From Bacteroidota bacterium (GTDB taxonomy: Bacteria > Bacteroidota > Bacteroidia > UKL13-3), in assembly GCA_947491825.1 (NCBI GenBank), contig CANLLM010000009.1, positions 1 to 40,299 on the forward strand: a DNA stretch of 40,299 bases, given 5' to 3'. The notes under the pieces are model-generated. The model was not told the origin of the DNA. It saw nothing but the letters and a program-made list of their open reading frames with translations, and made no database searches. The position numbers and the translations under genes are program-made. Shown piece after piece: positions 1-9,029 of this stretch (positions are counted from its first letter, which is position 1; each line of letters starts with the position of its first letter).

Positions 1-682
1 TAGGCGTTTTGGCACAAATTTCCTGCATGGCATCCCATTGTTTGGCTTTAATGGGTTGTTCTATGCTGTGTATTTCAAACCTCGCCAATTCTTTGAGTTG
101 AGCAATTGCATCATCAATTAAAAAAGCCCCGTTTGCATCTAACCTGATGGTAACTTTAAATGCACCAAATTGCTTTCTAAAAGTTTCAAGCATGCGGCAT
201 TCGTCATCAAAATCTAATGCGCCAACTTTAAATTTTATGGTATCAAAACCTTGCTCAGCCCTCTGAATGGCTTCTTGCAACATGGTTTCTTTCTCGTTCA
301 TCCAAACCAAACCATTAATGGCAATGGGTTGTAGGCTGCTGTAAAACGGTGTATCATATAATAAAAAATCTTCCTCGTGTTGTGCAGCTAAAAAAGCTGT
401 TTCAAATGCAAATTGTACACTGGGAAAACCAGAAAAATCTAACATATTAAATGTGTAACCATTGGTAACGGCTGAACACAATTCGGTTAGTTTATTTTCT
501 ATTTGCGTAATGTCATCTATACTTAAACCTGGCAATGGAGCCGCTTCACCCCAAAAACTTTTGCGCACACTTTTACTTGTTAATACCACATAATACACCG
601 TGTGCATGTGCATGGTATTGCGCGATGTTTTAGCTGGCTTTACAAATTGTAATTGGTGTTTTATGTAGGAGGCTACAAACAT
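1..682 (-). CDS. menC: o-succinylbenzoate synthase (enolase superfamily), 3' part cut off by the window edge
   Basis: Continuous minus-strand frame from ATG at 682-680; reads ...LPGLSIDDITQIENKL...FDTIKFKVGALDFDDECRMLETFRKQFGAFKVTIRLDANGAF...IEQPIKAKQWDAMQ..., enolase-superfamily KxK and DANG regions; adjacent to menA with TAATG stop/start overlap. Confidence 0.85.
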   Translation of the reverse strand, partial: MFVASYIKHQLQFVKPAKTSRNTMHMHTVYYVVLTSKSVRKSFWGEAAPLPGLSIDDITQIENKLTELCSAVTNGYTFNMLDFSGFPSVQFAFETAFLAAQHEEDFLLYDTPFYSSLQPIAINGLVWMNEKETMLQEAIQRAEQGFDTIKFKVGALDFDDECRMLETFRKQFGAFKVTIRLDANGAFLIDDAIAQLKELARFEIHSIEQPIKAKQWDAMQEICAKTP

Positions 683-1647
683 TATTTAACAAAATTACTT
701 ATGGTATTGCTTACAAAAATGCCCAGAGCCACTGTTTGTAAAACCACAAAAACAACCACCAACAATAAGATTGATAAACTTAACTGCTTTAATAACGCAT
801 TATATTTTGGTGATGGGGCTAAATTTTGCACCGTAAACCCTTGCATCATAATTGGAATAAATGCCAATAAACTCAAATACTGTATCCAATGTAAATGATT
901 AGCATAAATAAAAAACACTAGCGAAACAAAGGCCCCTATTAATAAAAACCAGTGGTAGATGCGTGCATTGTTCAACCCGATTTTTACCACAATGGTATTT
1001 TTATTAGATGCTCGGTCGTTTTCTATATCACGAATATTGTTGGTATTTAATACCGCTGTGCTCAGTAAACCAATAGCTGTTGCAGGTAAAATCATCCATT
1101 TATCAAGGGGCCAATGCCATGTAAAATGGTTGTGCAAAATGTATACCCCCAAAACGGCAACTAACCCAAAAAAAGCGAATACAAACACATCACCCAATCC
1201 ACTGTATCCGTAAGCCGTTTTACCAACTGTATATTTTATGGCTGCAGCAATAGCCACTAGGCCCAGGATAAAAAACAACAAAAAGGAATAGTTCATATTT
1301 CCATTTGCAGCCACATACAATAAGCTTACACCACTTATTAAGCATAGTGCCACAAAAAAAATAATCATACGTAACATGGCTTGTGGCGTAATGTTTCCAC
1401 TTTGTAAGGCACGCATATTCCCTACCCTATTTTCATTATCAGTTCCTTTGGCAAAGTCGCCATAATCGTTGGCCAGGTTACTTAATATTTGCAAAAAAAC
1501 AGCGGTGAGTAACGCCAAAACGGTAATTAATTTATGCGTCTCCACACCACTTAATTCGGCCAAGGCACTACCCATTAATATACCAGAAACGGCTAATGGC
1601 AAAGTACGCAGTCGCATTGCGCTAATCCATTTTTTAGTTAAAATCAT
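682..1647 (-). CDS. menA: 1,4-dihydroxy-2-naphthoate polyprenyltransferase (UbiA family)
   Basis: MILTKKWISAMRLRTLPLAVSGILMG..., NDYGDFAKGTDN and NNIRDIENDRASNKNT prenyltransferase motifs; multi-TM; start at the internal Met (1647) is more likely than 1665. Confidence 0.9.
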   Translation of the reverse strand: MILTKKWISAMRLRTLPLAVSGILMGSALAELSGVETHKLITVLALLTAVFLQILSNLANDYGDFAKGTDNENRVGNMRALQSGNITPQAMLRMIIFFVALCLISGVSLLYVAANGNMNYSFLLFFILGLVAIAAAIKYTVGKTAYGYSGLGDVFVFAFFGLVAVLGVYILHNHFTWHWPLDKWMILPATAIGLLSTAVLNTNNIRDIENDRASNKNTIVVKIGLNNARIYHWFLLIGAFVSLVFFIYANHLHWIQYLSLLAFIPIMMQGFTVQNLAPSPKYNALLKQLSLSILLLVVVFVVLQTVALGIFVSNTISNFVK

Positions 1648-1662
1648 ATCTAATTTAAGGCA

Positions 1663-1670
1663 CAAAAGTA
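1663..1670 (-). promoter_or_regulatory. Bacteroidota-type -7 element (TACTTTTG) upstream of menA
   Basis: caaaagta on + strand = TACTTTTG on minus, matching TAnnTTTG, 15 nt upstream of the proposed menA start. Confidence 0.4.
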
Positions 1671-1696
1671 ATTAATGAGGTGAATAAAACTTGTTG

Positions 1697-1704
1697 TATT
1701 TTTG
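1697..1704 (+). promoter_or_regulatory. Bacteroidota-type -7 element (TATTTTTG) upstream of hflX
   Basis: TAnnTTTG match 13 nt upstream of the hflX ATG. Confidence 0.4.
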
Positions 1705-1717
1705 CCAAGATTAATAC

Positions 1718-2902
1718 ATGGCAAAAGATACATTACACGAAACCCGCAAAAAACAAGAAACAGCCGTTTTAGTTGGTGTGGTAACTCAACAACAAAAAAT
1801 AGAACAAGCCGAAGAGTATTTGGATGAGTTGGCTTTTTTAACCTTAACTGCAGGAGCACGCGTGGTTAAACGTTTTTTACAACGTCTGCCCAAGCCTCAC
1901 TCTGGAACTTTTGTGGGTGAAGGAAAACTGCAAGAAATTGCAGATTTTGTAAACGAAAACGAAATTGATATGGTGATATTTGATGATGAATTAAGTCCAT
2001 CGCAAATACGCAACATTGAACATACCCTTAAATGCAAAATACTGGATAGAAGCAATTTAATTTTGGATATTTTTGCCACCAATGCACGCTCTGCCCAAGC
2101 AAAAATGCAAGTTGAGTTGGCACAAGCACAATACTTATTACCACGTTTAACGCGCATGTGGACCCACTTAAGTAAACATGCAGGTGGTATTGGTACACGC
2201 GGACCAGGAGAAAGTGAAATTGAAACAGACAGACGCGTAATACGTGATACGATTGGTAAATATAAAGCACGCTTAAAAGATATTGAACAACAAGCCGAAA
2301 CCCGCAGAAAAAATCGTGATGATAAAGTTAGGTTAACTTTGGTAGGCTACACCAATGTGGGCAAATCGAGCATACTAAACATGCTAAGTAAGAGCGATGT
2401 GCTTTCCGAAGACAAGCTATTTGCAACCTTAGACAGTACCGTGCGTAAAGTGGTAATAGATGGCATTCCTTTTTTGTTAACTGATACAGTAGGTTTTATT
2501 CGCAAACTCCCGCATCAATTAATTGAGTGTTTTAAAAGCACCCTAGATGAGATAACGGAAGCCGATGCATTGATACATGTTGTGGATGTTTCGCATCCTA
2601 ATTTTGAAGACCAAATAGCAGTTGTGAACAAAACATTAGAAGAAATTAAAGCGCACAAAAAGCCCATATTATTGGTGTTTAATAAAATTGATAAACTAAA
2701 GGAACCGCTTAGGTTACCCGATGAGATTGAAGAAGGCGAAGAAGATATACCATACATTGAACGTTTAAAAAACACCTGGATGGCGAAAGAAAATGCACCC
2801 GCAATTTTTATTTCGGCCACACAAAAAACCAATGTTCAAGAGCTAAAAGATGCGGTAATTGCATTGGTAAGAAAACACAATAAAGTGGGCTACTTTAATT
2901 AG
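1718..2902 (+). CDS. hflX: GTPase HflX
   Basis: GTRGPGESEIETDRR signature, G1 GYTNVGKSS, DTVGFIRKLPHQLIECFKSTL, NKID. Confidence 0.95.
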   Translation: MAKDTLHETRKKQETAVLVGVVTQQQKIEQAEEYLDELAFLTLTAGARVVKRFLQRLPKPHSGTFVGEGKLQEIADFVNENEIDMVIFDDELSPSQIRNIEHTLKCKILDRSNLILDIFATNARSAQAKMQVELAQAQYLLPRLTRMWTHLSKHAGGIGTRGPGESEIETDRRVIRDTIGKYKARLKDIEQQAETRRKNRDDKVRLTLVGYTNVGKSSILNMLSKSDVLSEDKLFATLDSTVRKVVIDGIPFLLTDTVGFIRKLPHQLIECFKSTLDEITEADALIHVVDVSHPNFEDQIAVVNKTLEEIKAHKKPILLVFNKIDKLKEPLRLPDEIEEGEEDIPYIERLKNTWMAKENAPAIFISATQKTNVQELKDAVIALVRKHNKVGYFN

Positions 2903-3019
2903 CGGAAGTTGTTTAAGTGCAAATTGGTGGTAACAAAGGCTACTTTTGAATATTAACAACCTCATAATCAGGCAAAAACTAAAACCTTTTTTGGCATTAG
3001 ATAAAGCCACATAATTTCA

Positions 3020-3027
3020 TATTTTTG
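3020..3027 (+). promoter_or_regulatory. Bacteroidota-type -7 element (TATTTTTG)
   Basis: TAnnTTTG match 44 nt upstream of the PPIase ATG. Confidence 0.3.
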
Positions 3028-3071
3028 CATCTCCTCAAAAATTAAGATTAACAACAAAACCTATCTAACAA

Positions 3072-5084
3072 ATGAATAAACAAGCAGTAACACTAAGTGT
3101 ATTAACATTAGTTACTTCATTTACATTTGCACAAAAGCCTGTTAAAAAACAAGGCACTCCTGTTAAAACTAACGTTCAAACAGCAATGGCAAAAAAAATC
3201 GACCCCATAGTGTTTACTTATGGTTTAGATACTGTTAATAAAGCCGAGTTTGAACGTTTATTATCAAAAAATCGCAACCAAAAAGAAACCCCTACAGAGG
3301 AAAGTGTTAGGGAGTATTTGGAACTTTACCAAAACTTTAAAATGAAAGTTAAAGAAGCAAGAAACATGAATCTTGATACTTTCAGCAATTTTAAAAATGA
3401 ATTGGCAGGTTACCGCAAGCAATTGGCTAATCCTTATCTAACTGATAAAAAAGCTTCAGAAAACTTAGTTATAGAAGCTTATGACCACATGCTTAAAGAG
3501 GTTAATGCAAGTCACATTTTAATTACTTGTACCGAAAATGCAAAACCTGCTGACACGCTAGTAGCATACAACAAAGCACTTGAATTACGTAAGCGCTACC
3601 TAAAAGGTGAAAGTTTCGACTCGTTGGCTGCTAAAAGTTCTGACGACCCTTCAGCAATTACCAATTACGGTAATCTGGGTTGGTTCGCAGCTTTTGATAT
3701 GATTTATCCTTTCGAGAAAATGGCTTACATAACGCCTAAAGGACAAGTTTCAATGCCTTTCCGCACTCGCTTTGGATACCATGTTATAAAAGTAAACAAC
3801 ACCCGCGATGCCAGTGGTGAAGTAAAAGTGCAACACATTATGCGCAGCACAGGTGCTAATGCAAGTGCAGAAACCATTGCTGAGCAAAAACTAATTATTG
3901 ACAGTGTAGCCCAAGCATTAAATGCAGGGAAAGCAACTTTTGATGAAATGGTGATGAAGTATAGCATGGACGAAGGCAGCAAACCAAATAAAGGTATCAT
4001 GAACTGGATGTCGAGCACCAGCCGTTTTCCTGAAGAATTTAAAGTAGCAGCTTTTAATTTAGAGAAAGACCAAGTATCGAAAGTATTTTCAACCACATAC
4101 GGTTATCATATTATTAAATTGATAGAAAGCCGCCCAGTTGCTCCTTTTAAAGAATTGGAAGAAAGCTTAAAAACTAAAGTAGCTCGCGATAGCCGTGCAG
4201 AAAGTAGTAAAACTTCCGTATCGGCTCGTATTAAACGCGAAAACAACTTTAGAGAAAATGCAGCTAACTTTAAAACATTTGTTAATGCTTGCGACAGCAG
4301 CATTTTTATGGATGGATATATACTTGACGAGAAAAAGTTTGGCAAAAATGTGTTGTTTAGCTTAGGCAAAAAGAACTACACGGCTAATGATTTTGCTAAC
4401 TATATCTTAAAAACACACGATCATTTCGAACCAGGTCAATCTGTTTACATGATGGTGAATAACATTTACAAACGCTTTGTTGATGATGAAGCATTGGCAT
4501 TTGAAGAAGCTCAATTAGAAAATAAGTACGAAGACTTCCGTAACTTAATGCAAGAATATCATGATGGTATTTTGTTGTTTGACTTAACCGATAAGAAAGT
4601 TTGGAATAAGGCCGTTATAGATACTGCAGGATTAGAGCAGTTTTATAATGCAAATAAAACCAAATACATGTGGAAAGAGCGTGTTAAGTTTTTAACTTAT
4701 AGCTGCCTTGACGAAAAAACCAAAAAGGCTGCTATGAAAATGGCTGTAGAAGGCAAAAGCAGTGATGAGATAAAAGCCAAACTAAGCAAAAAAATGACTG
4801 GTGCAGTAGTGGTTACCGAGCAAAAAGCGGAGCGTGGTGAAAGCAGCAACACAGATAAAATGTACGATAAAAAAGGTGTGGTTGATATTGCAAACGAAAA
4901 CAACCAATACAAGTTTTATTATGTTGTTGGCCTAGTTAACCCTGAGCCAAAAACGATAAGAGAAGCCAAAGGCATAGTAACCAGCGATTACCAAAACTTT
5001 CTGGAAAAAGAATGGATTAAAGAGTTAAAAGCTAAATATCCTGTAGCAGTAAACGAAGAAACAGTGAAGTCGTTGTTTAAATAA
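3072..5084 (+). CDS. Periplasmic peptidylprolyl isomerase, PpiC/SurA parvulin type, with two parvulin-like repeats
   Basis: N-terminal signal peptide (MNKQAVTLSVLTLVTSFTFAQ); ASHILI...FGYHVIKV and VQHIM...YGYHIIKL parvulin motifs. Confidence 0.9.
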   Translation: MNKQAVTLSVLTLVTSFTFAQKPVKKQGTPVKTNVQTAMAKKIDPIVFTYGLDTVNKAEFERLLSKNRNQKETPTEESVREYLELYQNFKMKVKEARNMNLDTFSNFKNELAGYRKQLANPYLTDKKASENLVIEAYDHMLKEVNASHILITCTENAKPADTLVAYNKALELRKRYLKGESFDSLAAKSSDDPSAITNYGNLGWFAAFDMIYPFEKMAYITPKGQVSMPFRTRFGYHVIKVNNTRDASGEVKVQHIMRSTGANASAETIAEQKLIIDSVAQALNAGKATFDEMVMKYSMDEGSKPNKGIMNWMSSTSRFPEEFKVAAFNLEKDQVSKVFSTTYGYHIIKLIESRPVAPFKELEESLKTKVARDSRAESSKTSVSARIKRENNFRENAANFKTFVNACDSSIFMDGYILDEKKFGKNVLFSLGKKNYTANDFANYILKTHDHFEPGQSVYMMVNNIYKRFVDDEALAFEEAQLENKYEDFRNLMQEYHDGILLFDLTDKKVWNKAVIDTAGLEQFYNANKTKYMWKERVKFLTYSCLDEKTKKAAMKMAVEGKSSDEIKAKLSKKMTGAVVVTEQKAERGESSNTDKMYDKKGVVDIANENNQYKFYYVVGLVNPEPKTIREAKGIVTSDYQNFLEKEWIKELKAKYPVAVNEETVKSLFK

Positions 5085-5106
5085 AACACAACACTTAATC
5101 ATATTA

Positions 5107-5143
5107 AAACGGTCGCTCTAAAACAGAGTGGCCGTTTTTTTTA
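5107..5143 (+). terminator. Intrinsic terminator downstream of the PPIase gene
   Basis: acggtcgctct-aaaac-agagtggccgt stem (with G:U/mismatch tolerance) followed by TTTTTTTT. Confidence 0.75.
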
Positions 5144-5384
5144 TGCATGATTTATCGATCGTTCCATTAAAGCAATTGACTACCAATTTATTTTAAAAGA
5201 AGAAAACTACTGTTTGAGTTAAATGCGCAACAGTGAATGTTGCCTCGCTAATGGTGCACGAATCCAACAGACGCATTGCGCATCAGTATGATTGAAAGAA
5301 AATCAAGATACCTTAACTTAAACAACCCCAAAGGTCTGACGCTTATAGAGCTACCTTGTGTAAGGTCAGTGCAGTTAGATTATG

Positions 5385-5392
5385 TATATTTG
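5385..5392 (+). promoter_or_regulatory. Bacteroidota-type -7 element (TATATTTG)
   Basis: TAnnTTTG match 24 nt upstream of the proposed cytochrome b start. Confidence 0.35.
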
Positions 5393-5416
5393 CTAAGTCT
5401 GTTCATCATTTATATC

Positions 5417-6007
5417 ATGCAAAATAAAAATTATAGTATCACCTATAGATTAATGCACTGGGCTATTGCCTTATGTATGTTGGCGATATTGTTAACCATA
5501 TTTTTAAGGTTAACGTGGATGAACAAAAACAACATAGCAGAAATTATAAAAAATTATTTAGCCACAACCAATCAAACTTTAACCGATGACCAAATGATAT
5601 TGTTGGCCAAAAAAATAAGGAAACCAATGTGGGATTGGCATATATATTTTGGTTACGCATTAGTAGGTTTGTATAGCCTGCGCATGGTATTACCCTTTTT
5701 TGGCGAAATGAAAATTACTAATCCGTTTAAGGTCACATTTAATACAAAACAGAAATTTCAATATGGATTGTACCTGGTATTTTACGTAGGTGTAGCAGTA
5801 TCATTAATTACAGGTTTAATTATTGAACTAGGACCCAAATACCTTAAAGAACAAATGGAAGAGGTACACGAGCTTTCTATTTATTACCTGCTTACGTTTA
5901 TTTTACTGCATTTGGGTGGCGTTATCATGGCCGAATTAACCAATAAGCAAGGACTCGTTTCGAGGATCATTAGTGGCAAGAGTAAAAGCCAAGATGAGTT
6001 AAAATAA
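5417..6007 (+). CDS. Cytochrome b/b561-like membrane protein
   Basis: MQNKNYSITYRLMHWAIALCMLAILLTIFLRL, WDWHIYFGYALVGLYSLRM, VHELSIYYLLTFILLHLGGVIMAE: four TM helices with conserved His; the upstream extension to 5276 is probably not translated. Confidence 0.75.
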   Translation: MQNKNYSITYRLMHWAIALCMLAILLTIFLRLTWMNKNNIAEIIKNYLATTNQTLTDDQMILLAKKIRKPMWDWHIYFGYALVGLYSLRMVLPFFGEMKITNPFKVTFNTKQKFQYGLYLVFYVGVAVSLITGLIIELGPKYLKEQMEEVHELSIYYLLTFILLHLGGVIMAELTNKQGLVSRIISGKSKSQDELK

Positions 6008-6584
6008 GAAATGTGATTTATTTTGATAATTAAACCAACCCAAGAGAAATACACCTTTGAAATCAAACCGTAAGTTGATCAATAATTAAATTGATAAATA
6101 GCCTTATCTACCAAGTATTTTTTTTTAAAATTAACGCTAATAGAAATGTCATTGATGGCATGTGCCGAAATCAGAATCGAGTTTTTAAATACGCCAAAAC
6201 CTTCATCACCATTTAATTTAAAATTTATAACATTACCCCCATCAATCCGTTTTTATGAGTAAGATTTAATATGGATTAAATAATCATTCCACCCCACCCA
6301 CCCCACCTGGCATATTGATTAAACATATTGTAGGCAACAGTAAATTTGCGAAGAGCTAATCCTGTAAGTAACATCAATACCAACATATCAAATTCAGTAG
6401 GATAAGATGGTCCTACTATTAACCGATTTATCCGTTTACAATCGGATTATTCCGAAAATAACCGCTTAAGTTATTGTTACCCAAAACAAGCCACCACATC
6501 TTTGCCTCGTTGATTTTCAACAAAACTATTATGCCTTCTTTAAACGTAGCAGGTAATTTTAAAACCATTAATTATTTAACAGGT

Positions 6585-6932
6585 ATGAACAGCCTAAAAA
6601 ACAGTGTACGCCTAATTGGCAACTTGGGGCAAACCCCAGAAGTAAAAGATTTAAGTAACGGGAAAAAATTAGCCAAATTCTCTATGGCCATTAATGAAAG
6701 TTACAAAAACGAAGCTGGCGAGCGTGTTACAGACACACAATGGCACAACATTACTGCTTGGGGTAAACAAGCCGAATTGGTGAGTAAACTACTTAAAAAA
6801 GGTAGCGAGGTAGCTATTGAAGGAAAGCTAACTAACAACACTTACACCGATAAGGATGGAGTTAAGCGTTACAGCACAGAAATTGTGTTAAATGAATTTA
6901 CCATGGTTGGTGGCAAAAAAGAACAACCATAA
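6585..6932 (+). CDS. ssb: Single-stranded DNA-binding protein
   Basis: MNSLKNSVRLIGNLGQTPEVKDLSNGKKLAKFSMAINESY...TQWHNITAWGKQAE...GSEVAIEGKLTNNTYTDKDG; OB-fold SSB; start at the internal Met. Confidence 0.9.
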   Translation: MNSLKNSVRLIGNLGQTPEVKDLSNGKKLAKFSMAINESYKNEAGERVTDTQWHNITAWGKQAELVSKLLKKGSEVAIEGKLTNNTYTDKDGVKRYSTEIVLNEFTMVGGKKEQP

Positions 6933-6997
6933 TGAAGAACTCCCTGCCCGATCTTGTATATTCTTAGGCAGTAGTAAGCTATTAAACCTTTAAACCA

Positions 6998-7031
6998 AAA
7001 CGCGGCCGCACCTAAAGGTACGGCCGCGTTT
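6998..7031. terminator. Bidirectional hairpin terminator between convergent ssb and the outer-membrane gene
   Basis: Perfect 11-bp stem AAACGCGGCCG / CGGCCGCGTTT flanked by A- and T-rich sequence. Confidence 0.75.
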
Positions 7032-7050
7032 ACTTTTATGTAATATGATG

Positions 7051-8172
7051 TTACAATTTTGGCGGAGCCAACGATTGTATGTGTAATCCTATGCCTATAG
7101 AAGCAACCGGATATTTTGCAAGCGTATAATCTGCGTGAAATGTAAATAAGGCCAACTTAAACCTAAATCCTGCGGTGGCCCTTAAATCACTAAAAGTACT
7201 GGTTAATGAAATTGGATCCTTTAACTCGCGAACAACTTTTGGCTTTGATAGCGGATCTAATGGATTATAATTGGTATTTATATCTGTTATTGGGTACTCT
7301 CCTTTTAATGCAAATTCTGTTGTAGCCGATTGAAATCCTAAGCCCAAATATGGAGTAAATATGGAAAGTTTTTTAGATAACAATACATTAACTGTATATG
7401 CCGAAGAAACAAAGTTTGTGCTTTGTAAATACGTTTTATTTGGGTTAGGATTGTCAATGTTACTAGTTGGTTGATCAGCTTTTAATGCTGTTAATTGAAC
7501 ACTGGCATCCAACCTGGTAAAGGCTGCCATTACAGATAAATCAAATGGCATCAGTTTTATACCGGGAATCCATTGCTTAATGTCATGCTTAATTCCAAAA
7601 CCTATTATGCCTGCACTGATATCATTGGTTTTTATTTGTGGCATGTACCTAATAGATACCTCCGTTCCAAGTCCAACCCCAACAGCTAACTGCGCTGTGG
7701 GTATCATAAAAATACTTACGCCAATGCCTTGAGGCAACTTAAATGATGCAAGCATGCTATCTGTAGCTGCACCAGGGTAACGGATAAATGAACCTAATTC
7801 AGGATTATTTGAATTGGAATTGCTTCCAAAAAATGTTGTTGAGCTATTCTTACCATTAATTACACGGGTGTTATTACTCATGCCTAAAGTCGACACATCA
7901 AATGTTTTATCAGTGCTTGGCACCAATATCACATTAGGACAAATTGTTAATGAAAACCCGCCTAGCCCATGTACCTTTGCAGTATTAAACCATCCTGCGT
8001 TTATACCTGCTCCAAAAGTTTTAAATATTGGAGTTGCGTAAGCACTTAAAACTTTATTGCCATCATCTATGCCCACTTTTAAAAACGAGGACATATCATT
8101 TTGAGAAAATACATTGGTTGACACCAACGCTGAAAAAAAAACAAGTCTGATTTTTCTACATACACTTTTCAT
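7051..8172 (-). CDS. Secreted/outer-membrane protein, DUF6588-like
   Basis: Signal peptide (MKSVCRKIRLVFFSALVSTNVFSQ), beta-rich; architecture resembles Bacteroidota DUF6588 proteins (family call from memory). Confidence 0.55.
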   Translation of the reverse strand: MKSVCRKIRLVFFSALVSTNVFSQNDMSSFLKVGIDDGNKVLSAYATPIFKTFGAGINAGWFNTAKVHGLGGFSLTICPNVILVPSTDKTFDVSTLGMSNNTRVINGKNSSTTFFGSNSNSNNPELGSFIRYPGAATDSMLASFKLPQGIGVSIFMIPTAQLAVGVGLGTEVSIRYMPQIKTNDISAGIIGFGIKHDIKQWIPGIKLMPFDLSVMAAFTRLDASVQLTALKADQPTSNIDNPNPNKTYLQSTNFVSSAYTVNVLLSKKLSIFTPYLGLGFQSATTEFALKGEYPITDINTNYNPLDPLSKPKVVRELKDPISLTSTFSDLRATAGFRFKLALFTFHADYTLAKYPVASIGIGLHIQSLAPPKL

Positions 8173-8255
8173 ACTAACAGATTATTAGGTCCATCAAAAA
8201 TGCCACTCTTTATAAAAAAAACCTAACCTTTTAATTAATTACGGTTATTAACTTA

Positions 8256-8263
8256 TATTTTTG
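8256..8263 (+). promoter_or_regulatory. Bacteroidota-type -7 element (TATTTTTG)
   Basis: TAnnTTTG match 17 nt upstream of the SIMPL gene ATG. Confidence 0.35.
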
Positions 8264-8280
8264 AACATAACTTATCACTT

Positions 8281-9021
8281 ATGGTTAATAAAAATAAAGT
8301 AAGTAACCGTGTCACTTCATCGGCTGTTATGGCCTTTGCAATAATTATCTCTGCTTGTATTATAGCCTTTACATGGCACAATAACATTAAATCGCAACAA
8401 ACCATTGCTGTTACTGGTTCGGCCATGCGTACCATTGTTTCTGATATTGGCATTTTACATGGTTCAATACAGATAAATGCTATTAACCCAAATGATGGTT
8501 ATGTGCAATTAAAAAACCAAATGCCTATTGTTATAAATTACCTTACAGCAGCGGGTATTAAAAAAGACCAAATAGAAATATTCCCCATTACCTCAATTGC
8601 AAATTACGAATACACTCCGCAAGGCTTGCAAACGGGTAGAATTTTAAACTACACCCTATCGCAGCGGTTTCAGTTAAAAGCAAACGATGTACAAAAAACA
8701 AAAACGCTTTCTCTGCAGATTACCGATTTGTTAAAACAGGGTATTGCATTACAAATGGATGCGCCCGAATATTACTACAGCGGATTGGCCGATTTAAAAA
8801 TTAAAATACAGGCTGATGCCGCTAAAGATGCACAAACACGTGCTTCTAGAATAGCCGAATCTACGGAACAAAAACTGGGTGCCATGCTTAGCGCTAAAAT
8901 GGGGGTGCTACAAATTACACCTAAAAATAGCAACGTTATTGGCGATTATGGCATAAACGATGTGAGCGCTATAGAAAAAGAAATTACTGCTGTGGTGCAT
9001 GCCAATTTTGAAATTGATTAA
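8281..9021 (+). CDS. SIMPL domain-containing (DUF541) protein
   Basis: N-terminal TM, ITVTGSAMRTIVSDIGILHGSI, DQIEIFPITSIANYEYT, AAKDAQTRASRIAEST: SIMPL/DUF541 features. Confidence 0.8.
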   Translation: MVNKNKVSNRVTSSAVMAFAIIISACIIAFTWHNNIKSQQTIAVTGSAMRTIVSDIGILHGSIQINAINPNDGYVQLKNQMPIVINYLTAAGIKKDQIEIFPITSIANYEYTPQGLQTGRILNYTLSQRFQLKANDVQKTKTLSLQITDLLKQGIALQMDAPEYYYSGLADLKIKIQADAAKDAQTRASRIAESTEQKLGAMLSAKMGVLQITPKNSNVIGDYGINDVSAIEKEITAVVHANFEID

Positions 9022-9029
9022 ACACGTTG

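Noticed and set aside
653-1675. Several + strand ORFs of 68-84 aa (653-898, 959-1213, 1469-1675)
   Set aside because: Antisense shadows of menA with no family resemblance; the minus frame is clearly coding.
5276-5416. N-terminal extension MRISMIERKSRYLNLNNPKGLTLIELPCVRSVQLDYVYLLSLFIIYI on the cytochrome b ORF (the TLIEL stretch hints at a prepilin-like cleavage motif)
   Set aside because: It overlaps the promoter-like TATATTTG and precedes the canonical start MQNKNYSITYRLMHW. There is no supporting hydrophobic prepilin helix directly after TLIEL, so it is most likely untranslated.
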